From Akkermansiaceae bacterium (GTDB taxonomy: Bacteria > Verrucomicrobiota > Verrucomicrobiia > Verrucomicrobiales > DEV007): a DNA stretch of 64,000 nt. Below are positions 34,897-43,953 of the stretch, piece by piece; position 1 is the stretch's first letter; each line of letters starts with the position of its first letter. The notes beneath the pieces are model-generated. The model ran no database searches. It was given only the letters and a program-made list of their open reading frames with translations, and had not been told where the DNA came from. Where the stretch lies: assembly GCA_024233005.1 (NCBI GenBank), contig JACKQE010000002.1, positions 496,001 to 560,000 of the forward strand, written 5' to 3'. A program made the translations under genes and the position numbers.

Positions 34897-36252
34897 TCAG
34901 GGATTGACCTCCAACAACGTTTTCATGGCCCCCATGAGCACCGGTTCCACTTCCGGAGCGACATTGGAGGAGGTGGGGCCCGTCTCATAGCCTCCCTCGG
35001 GATAGGCGGCGGCAGTGCCGATGTAGGCAGGACCATAGTCTCCGTAGGCGGCCATCATGACGTGGAGGTCGGGCCGCATTGCCTTGGCGGCCAGTTGGTA
35101 TTCGACGAACAATTCGCCGGGCAAATGCAGCATCCGCGCATCGCCGACGCGCAGGCAGGTGATATCGATGCGGTGTCCCGACTGCACCCGGCGCACCCAG
35201 GCGAGTTGGTCGGCGAACGAAACGTAGCCTTTGGCGGCACTGGACTTGAGCTTTTCAACCAGATCCTTCTCATCCAGCCGCGGTGACAGGGGAAGACTCA
35301 CCGGAACACTGCTCCAGCCGATGTCCGCGGAGGTCACCGGTTTTTTGATGGTCTTTTCATAGGCCTCCCGCATGCCATTGGCCAGTCTGGTGGCGAGGAT
35401 GATTCGGTTGGCTTGGGAACCGTCGTTATACTTGCCGGCAGCGACATTCCCTCCCGCTCCGTTGAAATGGACATGGAGGGCAGCATTGACGTCCTGTCCC
35501 CGGATAAAGCGGGCGATGCCTGGAAAATCAGGGCTCGGGATACCGAGGCGGTAGTAACTCTGGGGATGGCAGGCATACGCGCTGAGCACAGCCAGGGGCG
35601 TGTCACCATCCCAAAAGCTCAGCAACGAAACGACGGGATCAATGAGTCCTTCCGGCAAAGCGATCAGGCCTTCGATTTTGCAGCTGCTCCCGCGCATCCG
35701 GCCGACCTTGCCTTCGGGAGTGCGTTCCACTCTGCGGTTGGAGGCGACCTCTTTGACCACGGCCTCGCCAAACCCAAAATGGGTGACCGGTCTTGCGTTG
35801 GGAAGGGCGGCCCGGATCGCCGCCGCGGCCCGCCCAATCACAAGTCGGTGAAAGGTGCCGTCGAAGCGCGTGTATCCCTGCACGCCGAGTTCCCTGATCA
35901 AGTTCTCCGCCGTAAAATCACAACCGGGGGCGTCATGCTGGTGCAGGGTGTGCACCGCGACCCTTGCCGGCACGGTTCCCGCCGCCTCCGCGAGCGCTGA
36001 ACGGAACGCGTCATGCCCTTCGTTCGCGATTCCGATCCAATCCACCGCGCAGAGGACGATGGGTTGCTCGGCTCCGAGGAGCACGATCCCGCGACATCGC
36101 AGCGTCATTTCATCGATGCGTTTCACCGGATCGTAAGCCATCGCCGAACCGAGAGGGGGAGTGGCGTCGACATCGAACGTCGCCAGCCTGAGGGAACTCT
36201 GTGCCTGGACGGCAAGCGGGAGGAGCAGGAGTGCGGCAAGGAGGGTTCTCAT
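34897..36252 (-). CDS. neutral/alkaline ceramidase-like secreted hydrolase
   Basis: 451 residues from ATG 36252, chosen because the signal peptide (TLLAALLLLPLAVQAQS) begins there. It resembles the N-terminal catalytic domain of neutral ceramidase: FDVDATPPLG near the mature start, IVLCAVDWIGIANEG, and a His cluster VHTLHQHDAPGCDF in the place of the zinc ligands. NGAGGNVAAGKYND and LHLPGELFVEY are also typical. It is shorter than true ceramidases, which have an extra immunoglobulin-like domain. These short forms are common in this phylum and their substrate is unknown; an amide or ester of a lipid or glycan is plausible. 14 bases after the DUF1549/1553 gene. Confidence 0.8.
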   Translation of the reverse strand: MRTLLAALLLLPLAVQAQSSLRLATFDVDATPPLGSAMAYDPVKRIDEMTLRCRGIVLLGAEQPIVLCAVDWIGIANEGHDAFRSALAEAAGTVPARVAVHTLHQHDAPGCDFTAENLIRELGVQGYTRFDGTFHRLVIGRAAAAIRAALPNARPVTHFGFGEAVVKEVASNRRVERTPEGKVGRMRGSSCKIEGLIALPEGLIDPVVSLLSFWDGDTPLAVLSAYACHPQSYYRLGIPSPDFPGIARFIRGQDVNAALHVHFNGAGGNVAAGKYNDGSQANRIILATRLANGMREAYEKTIKKPVTSADIGWSSVPVSLPLSPRLDEKDLVEKLKSSAAKGYVSFADQLAWVRRVQSGHRIDITCLRVGDARMLHLPGELFVEYQLAAKAMRPDLHVMMAAYGDYGPAYIGTAAAYPEGGYETGPTSSNVAPEVEPVLMGAMKTLLEVNP

Positions 36253-36266
36253 GGCGGTGATGGGGG

Positions 36267-39257
36267 TCAATTCACAAACAAAAATTCGTTGCTGTTGAGC
36301 AGGACGCGGCATAAGGCGGCCAGACCGTTCCTGTCGGCAAAAGTTCCGAAGGCGGCTGCCTCCGCGGTGGTCGCTTCGCGGAGCAGGAGGCGGCGCACCG
36401 CTTCCTCCGGAGTGTTGAGTTGGCTTCCCAGTGCGCTGCTGAAATGAAGCACGAACGGATTGTTGTAAAGGGCGAGCGCTTGGAGCGGGGACGCGGAAAA
36501 ACCACGGACCGGAGCAAGCATTCCGAGGTCGGGGAAATCCAGGGCGTCCATGAAAGGATCCGGCACGCCGCGCCAGACGAACCGGTAAATGCTACGCCGG
36601 TGCCCCGGCTGGGAGGCCCAGTCAAAGGCTTCATAGTTCAAGGTCGGCGTCAGTTGCACTGGCGGGCCGGTGATGAACTGCCGGTCACCCGGTCCGCCCA
36701 TTCTCAGATCGAGTCTCCCGGACGCCGCCAGCACAAAGTCGCGGTAGCTGTCCGCGTCGAGGCGCCGCCGGTTCATGCGCCAGAGCAGGCGGTTGTCGCC
36801 ATCGAGCGTTGCGGCGTCCCCTCGGTCTTCACTGGTTTGACGGTAGGCCGAGCTGGTCACGATGAGCCGGTGCAGGTGTTTCAAGGATCCAGTGTGGTCT
36901 CGCAATTCGCAGGCAAGCCAATCGAGCAATTCAGGATGGGAGGGATCGCCTCCCATCCGGCCGAAGTCATTGGGCGAGTCGCAGATGCCCCTTCCGAAGT
37001 GGTGCTGCCAGACCCGGTTGGCGATGCTGCGCCAGGTCAGAGGGTTGGCCGGGTCCGCCAGCCAGTCGGCGAGTGCGGCGCGTCGTTCCGACTCGTCTCC
37101 GGCATGCGCTTTGGGGAAACGTGAGGCAAGGGCGGTCACCGCGCTCAAGGCTCCGCTCACGGCCTGTCCCTTCGGTTTGTCAAACTCGCCGCGCTGCAGG
37201 ACCTCCACCACCTTCGGCTTGGCCACCGTGGTGGGGGTGCCTTTGCCCACGGCCAGGAGGACATCGGCGTGTTTCGCGGCGCCATATACGAAAGAGCGTG
37301 CCGGGAGTTTTTCCAATGCCTGGGTCGCGATCTGGCGCAGTCCAGAAGCGGCGACGGCGAGGCGTTGTGATTCGTTGCGCTGCTCCGGCCTCATGGCGAG
37401 GGCCTGCTCCGCGGGCTGCGGCAGAGCGCCGGCTCCCGGTTCGGCAGCCCCGGTCACTGACAGCGAGAAACGCCCAATGAGATGAGACCTCCCGGAGTGC
37501 TGCTGCAGTGAAATCCTGAGTCTGGTCCCCGGTGTGAGCAGGACCGGCTCCGCCAATGCGAAGACCGCATGATGGGAACGTCCCTCCTCCGGGTGAATCC
37601 CCCAGCCGGTTCCTTCCTTGCCATCGATCGCCATGGCTGAGGTCCAGCCCTGCTGATCGAAGTCGGCCGAAGCCCTGGCGAACGGCAGATTTTGCATGGG
37701 TGATCCATCAGGGTTGAGGAGTTCCAACCCGATCCCGGTAAGGGTGAGGTTGCCATTGTCCTGCCTTCCCGGCCCCCCTTGGGGCAGGGAGGGGTCGGCC
37801 AAGACATCAAGCCGCAGCCCGGTCATTCTGGAAGCGTTGGCGGTGGCCGTCGTTGTCACGACATACGTGTCCTTGTCCGGCCTGGCGCCGCCTGAAATGA
37901 TGATCCTGCCCTCCCGTGTCAGCGCCGCGCCTTCCTGACTGGTGAAGGTTTCGATGTCCAGCGGCGTCCACTGAAGAGAAGGACCCCGGCGTTTTTCCCA
38001 TGCCTCGACCAGCGTTAGAATGTCCGGCTGAAACAGCACGGATTTGTCCTGAGCCTCCGCCGCAGTGATCAGGGCCTGCCAGTGGAGGCGCTCCCCGGCC
38101 ACCCCGGGATCTTCATCAAATCCGACATCGCCCTCGATGACGCCGGCAAAAACCGCCTGCAAGGAATAATAGTCCTCCTGGGTGATGGGGTCGAACTTGT
38201 GGGCATGGCACCGCGCACAGTTGGCTGTGGTGCTTGTGAAGGCCCCCATGGTTTGGGTCACCAGATCATCACGGTCGAGGTAGTCGAAGTTGGTCGGAGC
38301 GGTTTGATAGGCACTGTGGTCAAAGACCCCCGCTCCGAGGAAGCCGAGAGCCGTGATCAGCCGGGGTTCTTCGGGAAACAGGCAATCCGCCGCCAGCTGT
38401 TCCCGGATGAAGCGAGACCAGGGTTTGTCTTCGTTGAAGGACTGGATGACATAGTCCCGGTAGCGCCAAGCGTGGTCTCGCGGCAGATCATGACTGCAGC
38501 CATGGGTTTCCGCAAAATGGATCGTGTCCAGCCAGTGCCGGGCCCAGCGCTCCCCGTAGCGGGGAGACTCCAGAAGGTTGTCGACGAGGCGCTCATAGGC
38601 CCGGGGATCGGCATCGTGGACAAACCTCTCCACCTCGTCAGGGGTCGGCGGCAGTCCATGTAGATCGAAACACAACCGCCGGATCAGGGTGCGCCGGTCT
38701 GCTTCGGGAGAGGGGGCAATTTTAAGTCCGGCCAGGCGGGACCGGATGAAGGCATCAACAGGATGTGGCTCTCCCGGGATGGCGGGCAAAGCCGGTTTCA
38801 CAAGCGGCTTGAGGGACCACCAATCGGTCGCGCTGGGGCGTGTTACTTCGAGAATGCGGGGATCGGGAGCACCGCGTCGCACCCATTCCACCAATTGCGC
38901 GATTTCTCCCGAGGACAGCTTTTCCTTTGGTGGCATTTGGTGATCCTCGTCCGTCCATCGAACCATTTTAATGAGCAGACTTGCCTCCGGATGGCCAGGC
39001 AGAACCGCCGGTCCCGAGTCACCGCCCTGCTCCCAGCCCGATCTGGAATCCAGCGTCAGGCCTCCTTTGATTTTCTGCCGGTGCGAATGACATTCGAAGC
39101 ACTTCTTTTCGAGCAATGGGGCGATGTTTGTGGAAAAGAAATCGTCCGCGCGGGCGTGGTGCCCCATGCCAGCCAAGCTCGCCAGAAGAAGAATCCGGCT
39201 CCTTGAACGCCAGTTCACTGGCGGAACGGAATGGGGTGCTCTGCTGGATAGGGACAT
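36267..39257 (-). CDS. cytochrome-type (PSCyt1) DUF1549/DUF1553 secreted protein
   Basis: 996 residues from ATG 39257; a longer frame extends upstream to 39665 but that part overlaps the divergent promoter region and has no conserved features. Signal peptide RILLLASLAGMGHHARADD, then a planctomycete cytochrome c module with CFECH (Cys53, Cys56, His57). DUF1549 follows (about 135-340; RRLCFDLHGLPPTPDEVERF, CARCHAHKFD being a second heme-type motif). The middle carries a beta-rich insertion (about 440-600), and DUF1553 ends the chain (SIANRVWQHHFGRGICDSP). First gene of the minus-strand operon. Function unknown; possibly surface redox chemistry on polymers. Confidence 0.88.
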   Translation of the reverse strand: MSLSSRAPHSVPPVNWRSRSRILLLASLAGMGHHARADDFFSTNIAPLLEKKCFECHSHRQKIKGGLTLDSRSGWEQGGDSGPAVLPGHPEASLLIKMVRWTDEDHQMPPKEKLSSGEIAQLVEWVRRGAPDPRILEVTRPSATDWWSLKPLVKPALPAIPGEPHPVDAFIRSRLAGLKIAPSPEADRRTLIRRLCFDLHGLPPTPDEVERFVHDADPRAYERLVDNLLESPRYGERWARHWLDTIHFAETHGCSHDLPRDHAWRYRDYVIQSFNEDKPWSRFIREQLAADCLFPEEPRLITALGFLGAGVFDHSAYQTAPTNFDYLDRDDLVTQTMGAFTSTTANCARCHAHKFDPITQEDYYSLQAVFAGVIEGDVGFDEDPGVAGERLHWQALITAAEAQDKSVLFQPDILTLVEAWEKRRGPSLQWTPLDIETFTSQEGAALTREGRIIISGGARPDKDTYVVTTTATANASRMTGLRLDVLADPSLPQGGPGRQDNGNLTLTGIGLELLNPDGSPMQNLPFARASADFDQQGWTSAMAIDGKEGTGWGIHPEEGRSHHAVFALAEPVLLTPGTRLRISLQQHSGRSHLIGRFSLSVTGAAEPGAGALPQPAEQALAMRPEQRNESQRLAVAASGLRQIATQALEKLPARSFVYGAAKHADVLLAVGKGTPTTVAKPKVVEVLQRGEFDKPKGQAVSGALSAVTALASRFPKAHAGDESERRAALADWLADPANPLTWRSIANRVWQHHFGRGICDSPNDFGRMGGDPSHPELLDWLACELRDHTGSLKHLHRLIVTSSAYRQTSEDRGDAATLDGDNRLLWRMNRRRLDADSYRDFVLAASGRLDLRMGGPGDRQFITGPPVQLTPTLNYEAFDWASQPGHRRSIYRFVWRGVPDPFMDALDFPDLGMLAPVRGFSASPLQALALYNNPFVLHFSSALGSQLNTPEEAVRRLLLREATTAEAAAFGTFADRNGLAALCRVLLNSNEFLFVN

Positions 39258-39503
39258 TTCACGGAGAAGGCGCTTGACGCAAGCTGCCAGAATGAGCCGA
39301 ATGGAGCAGCTCGACCAGTGCGCAATCACGCATCGCCCGCCCACTGCTCCGGCGGATCCGCGGCAGTTGATAGAGGATTGGGAATCATTCCCAATGTGCG
39401 GCAGATTTCCCGCTTGTGCCTTTTTGGGGAACTCTCTAGAGTGGCCGGGGTTAGCGAAATAACCGCCAACCATACGTTCCTGCATTCTTCCCTTGATTCT
39501 CCG

Positions 39504-40526
39504 ATGCGTGCCTCCCTCTTTCTTCTGCCAACCGTTCTGCTTCTGGCCGTTTCCCTGCCTCCGGCGGGTTCCGCACAGAACGCGGAACCCCCCACCTTGA
39601 GTCCGGAGTTGACCGAAAAGCTCAAGGCCGAGATCGAGCGTCTCCACGATGTCCTCATGGAGCAAACCAAAGCCCGCCGTGGCAAGGCTTCAGAGATTTT
39701 CAATGGCGCCGCGGCCGATGCTAAGAAGGCGGTCGCCCTCTACCTCGAATGCCACAAGATGGTCGATTTTGAGAGAGAAGGGCGGAGCGAGGCTGAATTC
39801 CGCGAATGGCGGGATGGGCAGGAGGCCCGGCTCAAAGACCCGATAATGTTGCAGGGGCTGCAGTTGCAGCTGCGCTACCTCGGTCTCGCGTGCGAGGCGG
39901 CCGAGACCCAGGATCTGGCCAACATCTTTCCCCAGTTGATGACCCACATGGACAATTTGGTGAAATTCAATGAACTGCCTCCCCAGGTCCTGACCCAGTC
40001 GATCAACGGCAGTATTTTCGCCCGCGCCTATGAGTTGGAGAACCTTCTCAGCACCAACAAATCATGGGAATCCATCCCCATGAACATCGCCGGGATCTAC
40101 CAGCAGACCATTCTGCCTTATCTCCGCAAAGAAAAGCCAGCCAGCCTGATGAGTGCCTGGTCCAAACGGGTGGAGCAGGAGAAAAAGATGGTCGCCTACC
40201 TCGAAAGTGTGAAGCACAAGGCCGTGCGGGAAGTGGACCGTGACAAACGAGGCCGCGAGGAGAGCCGCATCGAAAACAACCTTGGTGGACTTCTGAGAAA
40301 GTATGACTCGGACGATTTCGAGCGGGACACCTTGCCCAACCTCCAGTGGGACATGATGCGCGACAAATACAGTTACGTGGATCCGGCTGTTGCTTCGGCG
40401 GAGATGATCAAATTCATCGAAACCAATCTGAAGCATCCCCGGGTCGCGGAATGGCTCGAAGAACTCTCCCGTCTCGCCTCGGGCATTGCTTCCGCCCAGC
40501 CGGAAACCCCCGGCAACGCGAATTGA
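39504..40526 (+). CDS. exported protein of unknown function
   Basis: 340 residues from ATG 39504, chosen because the signal peptide (SLFLLPTVLLLAVSLPPAGSAQ) starts there. The mature part is almost entirely helical by its heptad-like spacing of Leu and charged residues (LKAEIERLHDVLMEQTKAR; NLVKFNELPPQVLTQSIN). No catalytic motif was found and I do not recognise the family. It precedes another unknown exported protein by 43 bases, so they may share a transcript. Divergent from the DUF1549/1553 operon. Confidence 0.8.
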   Translation: MRASLFLLPTVLLLAVSLPPAGSAQNAEPPTLSPELTEKLKAEIERLHDVLMEQTKARRGKASEIFNGAAADAKKAVALYLECHKMVDFEREGRSEAEFREWRDGQEARLKDPIMLQGLQLQLRYLGLACEAAETQDLANIFPQLMTHMDNLVKFNELPPQVLTQSINGSIFARAYELENLLSTNKSWESIPMNIAGIYQQTILPYLRKEKPASLMSAWSKRVEQEKKMVAYLESVKHKAVREVDRDKRGREESRIENNLGGLLRKYDSDDFERDTLPNLQWDMMRDKYSYVDPAVASAEMIKFIETNLKHPRVAEWLEELSRLASGIASAQPETPGNAN

Positions 40527-40569
40527 TTTTTGTCGTGTCCCCATTCTCAACCTGACTCATTTTCTAGTC

Positions 40570-41211
40570 ATGAAATTTACTCCGTCCTCCCTTGGCCTCG
40601 CCTTGCTTGCCTGTTTCCTGCTCCTTTTGGCAGCGCCCCGGGCGGATGCGCAGGTCGTGATCTACCGCCTCGAGTTTTCCAAAGTGGGTCCTTCGGTGAA
40701 TTACGGCTTTTACCACGAAGCCTGGGTTGTGGCCGAGGCTACCGGAGGCACCGCTTCCTGGGTGCTGGTCTACCAGGAGGGGCCCCACCAGAAATTTGTC
40801 CGAGTGGATGCCTACGGCAGCTATTTCCAAGCAAGCCATCGGGGACAGGTGCAGGGGGTGATTTATGCCACTCCGGGGACCAACACTCCGACGTCCACCT
40901 TCCTGGCGCTCGGGGAGGCCTCGTCCAAAGTGAAGAGTCTTGTGGCCACGGTGAAGGTTCCCAAAAAGCTGGAGGGCTACACCATCTCGGGCGATTCCGA
41001 GAGTGAACTGCCCTTTACGGTCAATGAGATCGACAAGGGCTACGCCGGGTCGAGCAAGATCAAAGGAGAACTCCAGTCGCGGATGTCTTCGGACGCCAAC
41101 GAGGATGACCTGACGGTTTCGGAGACGATGGATTCGGTGGTCGCTTCGCTGAAGCGCAAAGGCTACCAGGACGCGACTCCCACGACCACGACCACGACCA
41201 CGACGAATTGA
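40570..41211 (+). CDS. exported protein of unknown function with poly-Thr tail
   Basis: 213 residues from ATG 40570. Signal peptide LGLALLACFLLLLAAPRADA. The mature part is beta-rich (VVIYRLEFSKVGPSVNYGFY, WVVAEATGGTASWVLVYQEG) and ends in a run of Thr residues encoded by a hexamer repeat. No known domain recognised. The tail may be length-variable between strains because of the repeat. Follows the helical exported protein gene closely. Confidence 0.8.
   Translation: MKFTPSSLGLALLACFLLLLAAPRADAQVVIYRLEFSKVGPSVNYGFYHEAWVVAEATGGTASWVLVYQEGPHQKFVRVDAYGSYFQASHRGQVQGVIYATPGTNTPTSTFLALGEASSKVKSLVATVKVPKKLEGYTISGDSESELPFTVNEIDKGYAGSSKIKGELQSRMSSDANEDDLTVSETMDSVVASLKRKGYQDATPTTTTTTTTN
41181..41204 (+). 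repeat. hexamer tandem repeat (CACGAC x4)
   Basis: Four copies of CACGAC inside the end of the preceding gene, encoding alternating Thr codons. A unit of six bases keeps the frame, so copy-number change would alter only tail length. Confidence 0.8.
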
Positions 41212-41470
41212 CGAGACTCTGGACCGGTTGCGCGTGCGGCGTGTGCGAAGCGAGGATCGGCGGGGAAGCCGACTGCTACGGGTCAGCTTCCGCGTGTGTC
41301 CTCGGCGGTGGGCTCCACTTGGTTCGGGGCGCCGCTGGCACCCTGCCACGCGTCCGGCAAACCCAATGCGGTGTCGGGAGGTGATCGCGGATCTTGCGTG
41401 ATTCCCCCTCTTCTGCCAAGAATGCGTTGGGCCATCCACTTTCCAGAGCAGATCCACTTCCGACATCCCC

Positions 41471-42385
41471 ATGAAACCGTCCACCTTGATAACACTCATC
41501 TCAGCTTTCGCGGGACTTGTTTCCTGTTTCTTTTCGCCAGCCCGGGCCGCGGACGAAGATGGCAAACTACGCATCGTGGTGTTTGGGGCCCATCCCGACG
41601 ATGCGCAGTACAAGGCCGGAGGGGTCGCGGCGAAGTGGGCCAAGCTCGGACACCACGTCAAGTTGGTCTCTGTCACCAATGGAGACATCGGCCATTGGCA
41701 GTCGGCGGGCGGCCCCCTGGCGCAGAGGCGTCTCGCCGAAGTGAAGAAGGCGGACGCTCTGATGGGGGCGGAAACTCAAGTCCTCGACATTCACGATGGG
41801 GAGTTGGTGCCCTCCCTCGAGAATCGCCAGAAAATCATCCGCATCATCCGGGAATGGAAGGCGGACATTGTGATCGGACACCGGCCGTGGGACTACCACC
41901 CGGACCACCGCTATGTCGGCGTGCTCCTGCAGGATGCGGCCTTCATGGTCACCGTGCCCTACATTTGCAGCGATGTGCCACCGCTGAAGAAGAACCCCCT
42001 CTTCCTCTATTCCAGTGACGGCTTCAAGAAGCCCTATCCCTTCGACGCCCACATTGTGGTCGATGTCGGTGACGTCTTCGATCAGAAGCTCGAAGCGATT
42101 CACGAAATGCCCTCCCAGCACTACGAAGGCGGGGCCAGCGGCAGTGAGGAATATGTCAGCAAAGTACCCCCGGCCTCCGATGTCGCAGGTCGCAAAAAGT
42201 GGCTCCGTGACCGTTGGGAGCGTCGCCAGGGAGGGGAGGCGGACCGTTACCGCGACCTCCTCCGCAAATGGTATGGGCCGGAAAAGGGGGACGCCGTCAA
42301 GTATGCCGAGGCATTTGAGATCTGCGAATATGGTCGCCAGCCAAGCGATGCGGAAATCAAAATCCTGTTCCCCTTTTTCCCATGA
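41471..42385 (+). CDS. PIG-L family deacetylase, secreted
   Basis: 304 residues. Signal peptide LITLISAFAGLVSCFFSPARA. The LmbE/PIG-L zinc motif AHPDDAQYKAGG (His41, Asp43, Asp44) and the second ligand region WDYHPDHRYVG are intact. Family members remove N-acetyl groups from amino sugars of glycolipids or glycosides; export suggests an environmental or envelope substrate. First gene of a four-gene operon in which all three junctions overlap as ATGA. Its stop overlaps the sulfatase start at 42382-42385. Confidence 0.9.
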   Translation: MKPSTLITLISAFAGLVSCFFSPARAADEDGKLRIVVFGAHPDDAQYKAGGVAAKWAKLGHHVKLVSVTNGDIGHWQSAGGPLAQRRLAEVKKADALMGAETQVLDIHDGELVPSLENRQKIIRIIREWKADIVIGHRPWDYHPDHRYVGVLLQDAAFMVTVPYICSDVPPLKKNPLFLYSSDGFKKPYPFDAHIVVDVGDVFDQKLEAIHEMPSQHYEGGASGSEEYVSKVPPASDVAGRKKWLRDRWERRQGGEADRYRDLLRKWYGPEKGDAVKYAEAFEICEYGRQPSDAEIKILFPFFP

Positions 42386-43953
42386 AAGTGGGAGGCAGAC
42401 CCGGGATCAGGGGCTGCTTGTGGGGGGCACTGCTGGCGTGGTTCGGCCTCTGCGGCGCTTCTGCCGCCCCGGTGGGTAAACCCAACATCGTTTACATTCT
42501 GGCGGACGATCTTGGCTATGGGGATGTGCAGAGCCTCAATCCCGAGCGGGGCCGGATCGCGACCCCACACCTCGATCGGCTGGCCTCGCAGGGCATGGTG
42601 TTCACCGACGCCCACAGCGGGTCTTCGGTGTGCACGCCCACACGCTACGGAGTTTTGACGGGTCGTTACGCGTGGAGAACCCGCCTCCAAAGCGGGGTCT
42701 TCAGCGGCTACGTCACTCCTCTCATTGCCGCCGGACGGCTCACCGTGCCGGCATTGCTGCGCAACCAGGGATACCACACCGCCTGCATCGGCAAATGGCA
42801 CCTGGGTTTCACCATTGAGGGGGCATCCGCCGGAGAGGCTTCCCAAAAAGGCGCGCCGCTCGGCGCGGTGACCCAAGATGGTCCGGTGACCCGCGGTTTT
42901 GACACCTTCTTTGGATTCCACCATGCCCGCATCATGGAATCGGTCTTTGAAAACGAACGGGTGACGCGGAAGATCGAACCGGTGGCGATGTTGCCTGCCT
43001 TGGTCGATCAAGCGGTCGGACACATCGCTGCTCGGGTGACAAGCAGACAGCCCTTTTTCCTCTATCTCGCCCTCAACGCACCCCACACCCCCATCGTTCC
43101 AGGAGCGGAGTGGAAGGGGAAAAGCGGTCTCGGTGATTACGGGGATTTTGTCATGGAGACCGACTGGGCGGTCGGCGAAGTCCTCGCCGCGCTCGCGAAG
43201 GAGGGGGTGCAGGACCAGACTCTGGTTGTATTTACGAGCGACAATGGCTGTTCTCCGGCGGCCAAGACAGAGGATCTCGAGCGTCAGGGGCATTTTGCGA
43301 GCGCCCAGTTTCGCGGATACAAAGCCGACATCTGGGATGGCGGGCACCGGGTTCCCTTCTTCGTTCGTTGGCCGGGGCACGTGGCAGCCGGGAGCAGCAG
43401 CTCCCGGCTGATCTGCCACACCGATTTCATGGCAACCTGCGCGGAGATCCTGGGGGTGACTCTGCCTCCGGATGCGGGCGAAGACAGCGTGAGTTTGTGG
43501 CCCATCCTGTCGGGGCGTGACGGGGGGCCTTTCCGCGAATCAGTGGTGCATCACAGCATCAACGGCAACTTCGCGATCCGCCAGGGTGGCTGGAAACTTG
43601 AGTTCTGCCCGGGATCCGGAGGCTGGGGCAAACCCGCGGACGCCGCCGCCAAAAAGCAGGGACTGCCCGATCTCCAGCTCTACGATCTGTCGACCGATCC
43701 CGGAGAAACCAGCAATCTCCAAGCCCGGTATCCGGAAGTGGTCTCCCGTCTCTCAGAGTTGCTGCAGAGCGCCATCACCCGGGGCCGTAGCACCCCGGGG
43801 CCGGATCAGTTGAATGATGCCGCAGTGAACGTGAGGAAAACGATACCAAAGAAGTCCCTCAAAGCGGCGTCCGCGCCAATCCATCGGGATTTTGAGATTG
43901 CCCGTCCCCGACTGGCCTCGCTCCCCGTCCTCTCTGAACCACCAAGACCATGA
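42382..43953 (+). CDS. secreted Cys-type arylsulfatase
   Basis: 523 residues. N-terminal signal GCLWGALLAWFGLCGASAAP, metal motif LADDLGYGDVQ (Asp42, Asp43), formylglycine signature CTPTRYGVLTGRYAWR with Cys84, GKWHLGFT and TSDNGCSP. CTPTRYGVLTGRY is the form seen in arylsulfatase A-like enzymes. Coupled by ATGA overlaps to the deacetylase before it and the esterase after it. The gene content suggests a sulfated and acetylated amino-sugar or glycolipid substrate. Confidence 0.92.
   Translation: MKVGGRPGIRGCLWGALLAWFGLCGASAAPVGKPNIVYILADDLGYGDVQSLNPERGRIATPHLDRLASQGMVFTDAHSGSSVCTPTRYGVLTGRYAWRTRLQSGVFSGYVTPLIAAGRLTVPALLRNQGYHTACIGKWHLGFTIEGASAGEASQKGAPLGAVTQDGPVTRGFDTFFGFHHARIMESVFENERVTRKIEPVAMLPALVDQAVGHIAARVTSRQPFFLYLALNAPHTPIVPGAEWKGKSGLGDYGDFVMETDWAVGEVLAALAKEGVQDQTLVVFTSDNGCSPAAKTEDLERQGHFASAQFRGYKADIWDGGHRVPFFVRWPGHVAAGSSSSRLICHTDFMATCAEILGVTLPPDAGEDSVSLWPILSGRDGGPFRESVVHHSINGNFAIRQGGWKLEFCPGSGGWGKPADAAAKKQGLPDLQLYDLSTDPGETSNLQARYPEVVSRLSELLQSAITRGRSTPGPDQLNDAAVNVRKTIPKKSLKAASAPIHRDFEIARPRLASLPVLSEPPRP

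Noticed and set aside
36267..39665. Longer start (39665) for the cytochrome-type DUF1549/1553 gene
   Set aside because: The extra 136 residues precede the signal peptide, are not conserved-looking and overlap the coding start of the opposite-strand gene at 39504.
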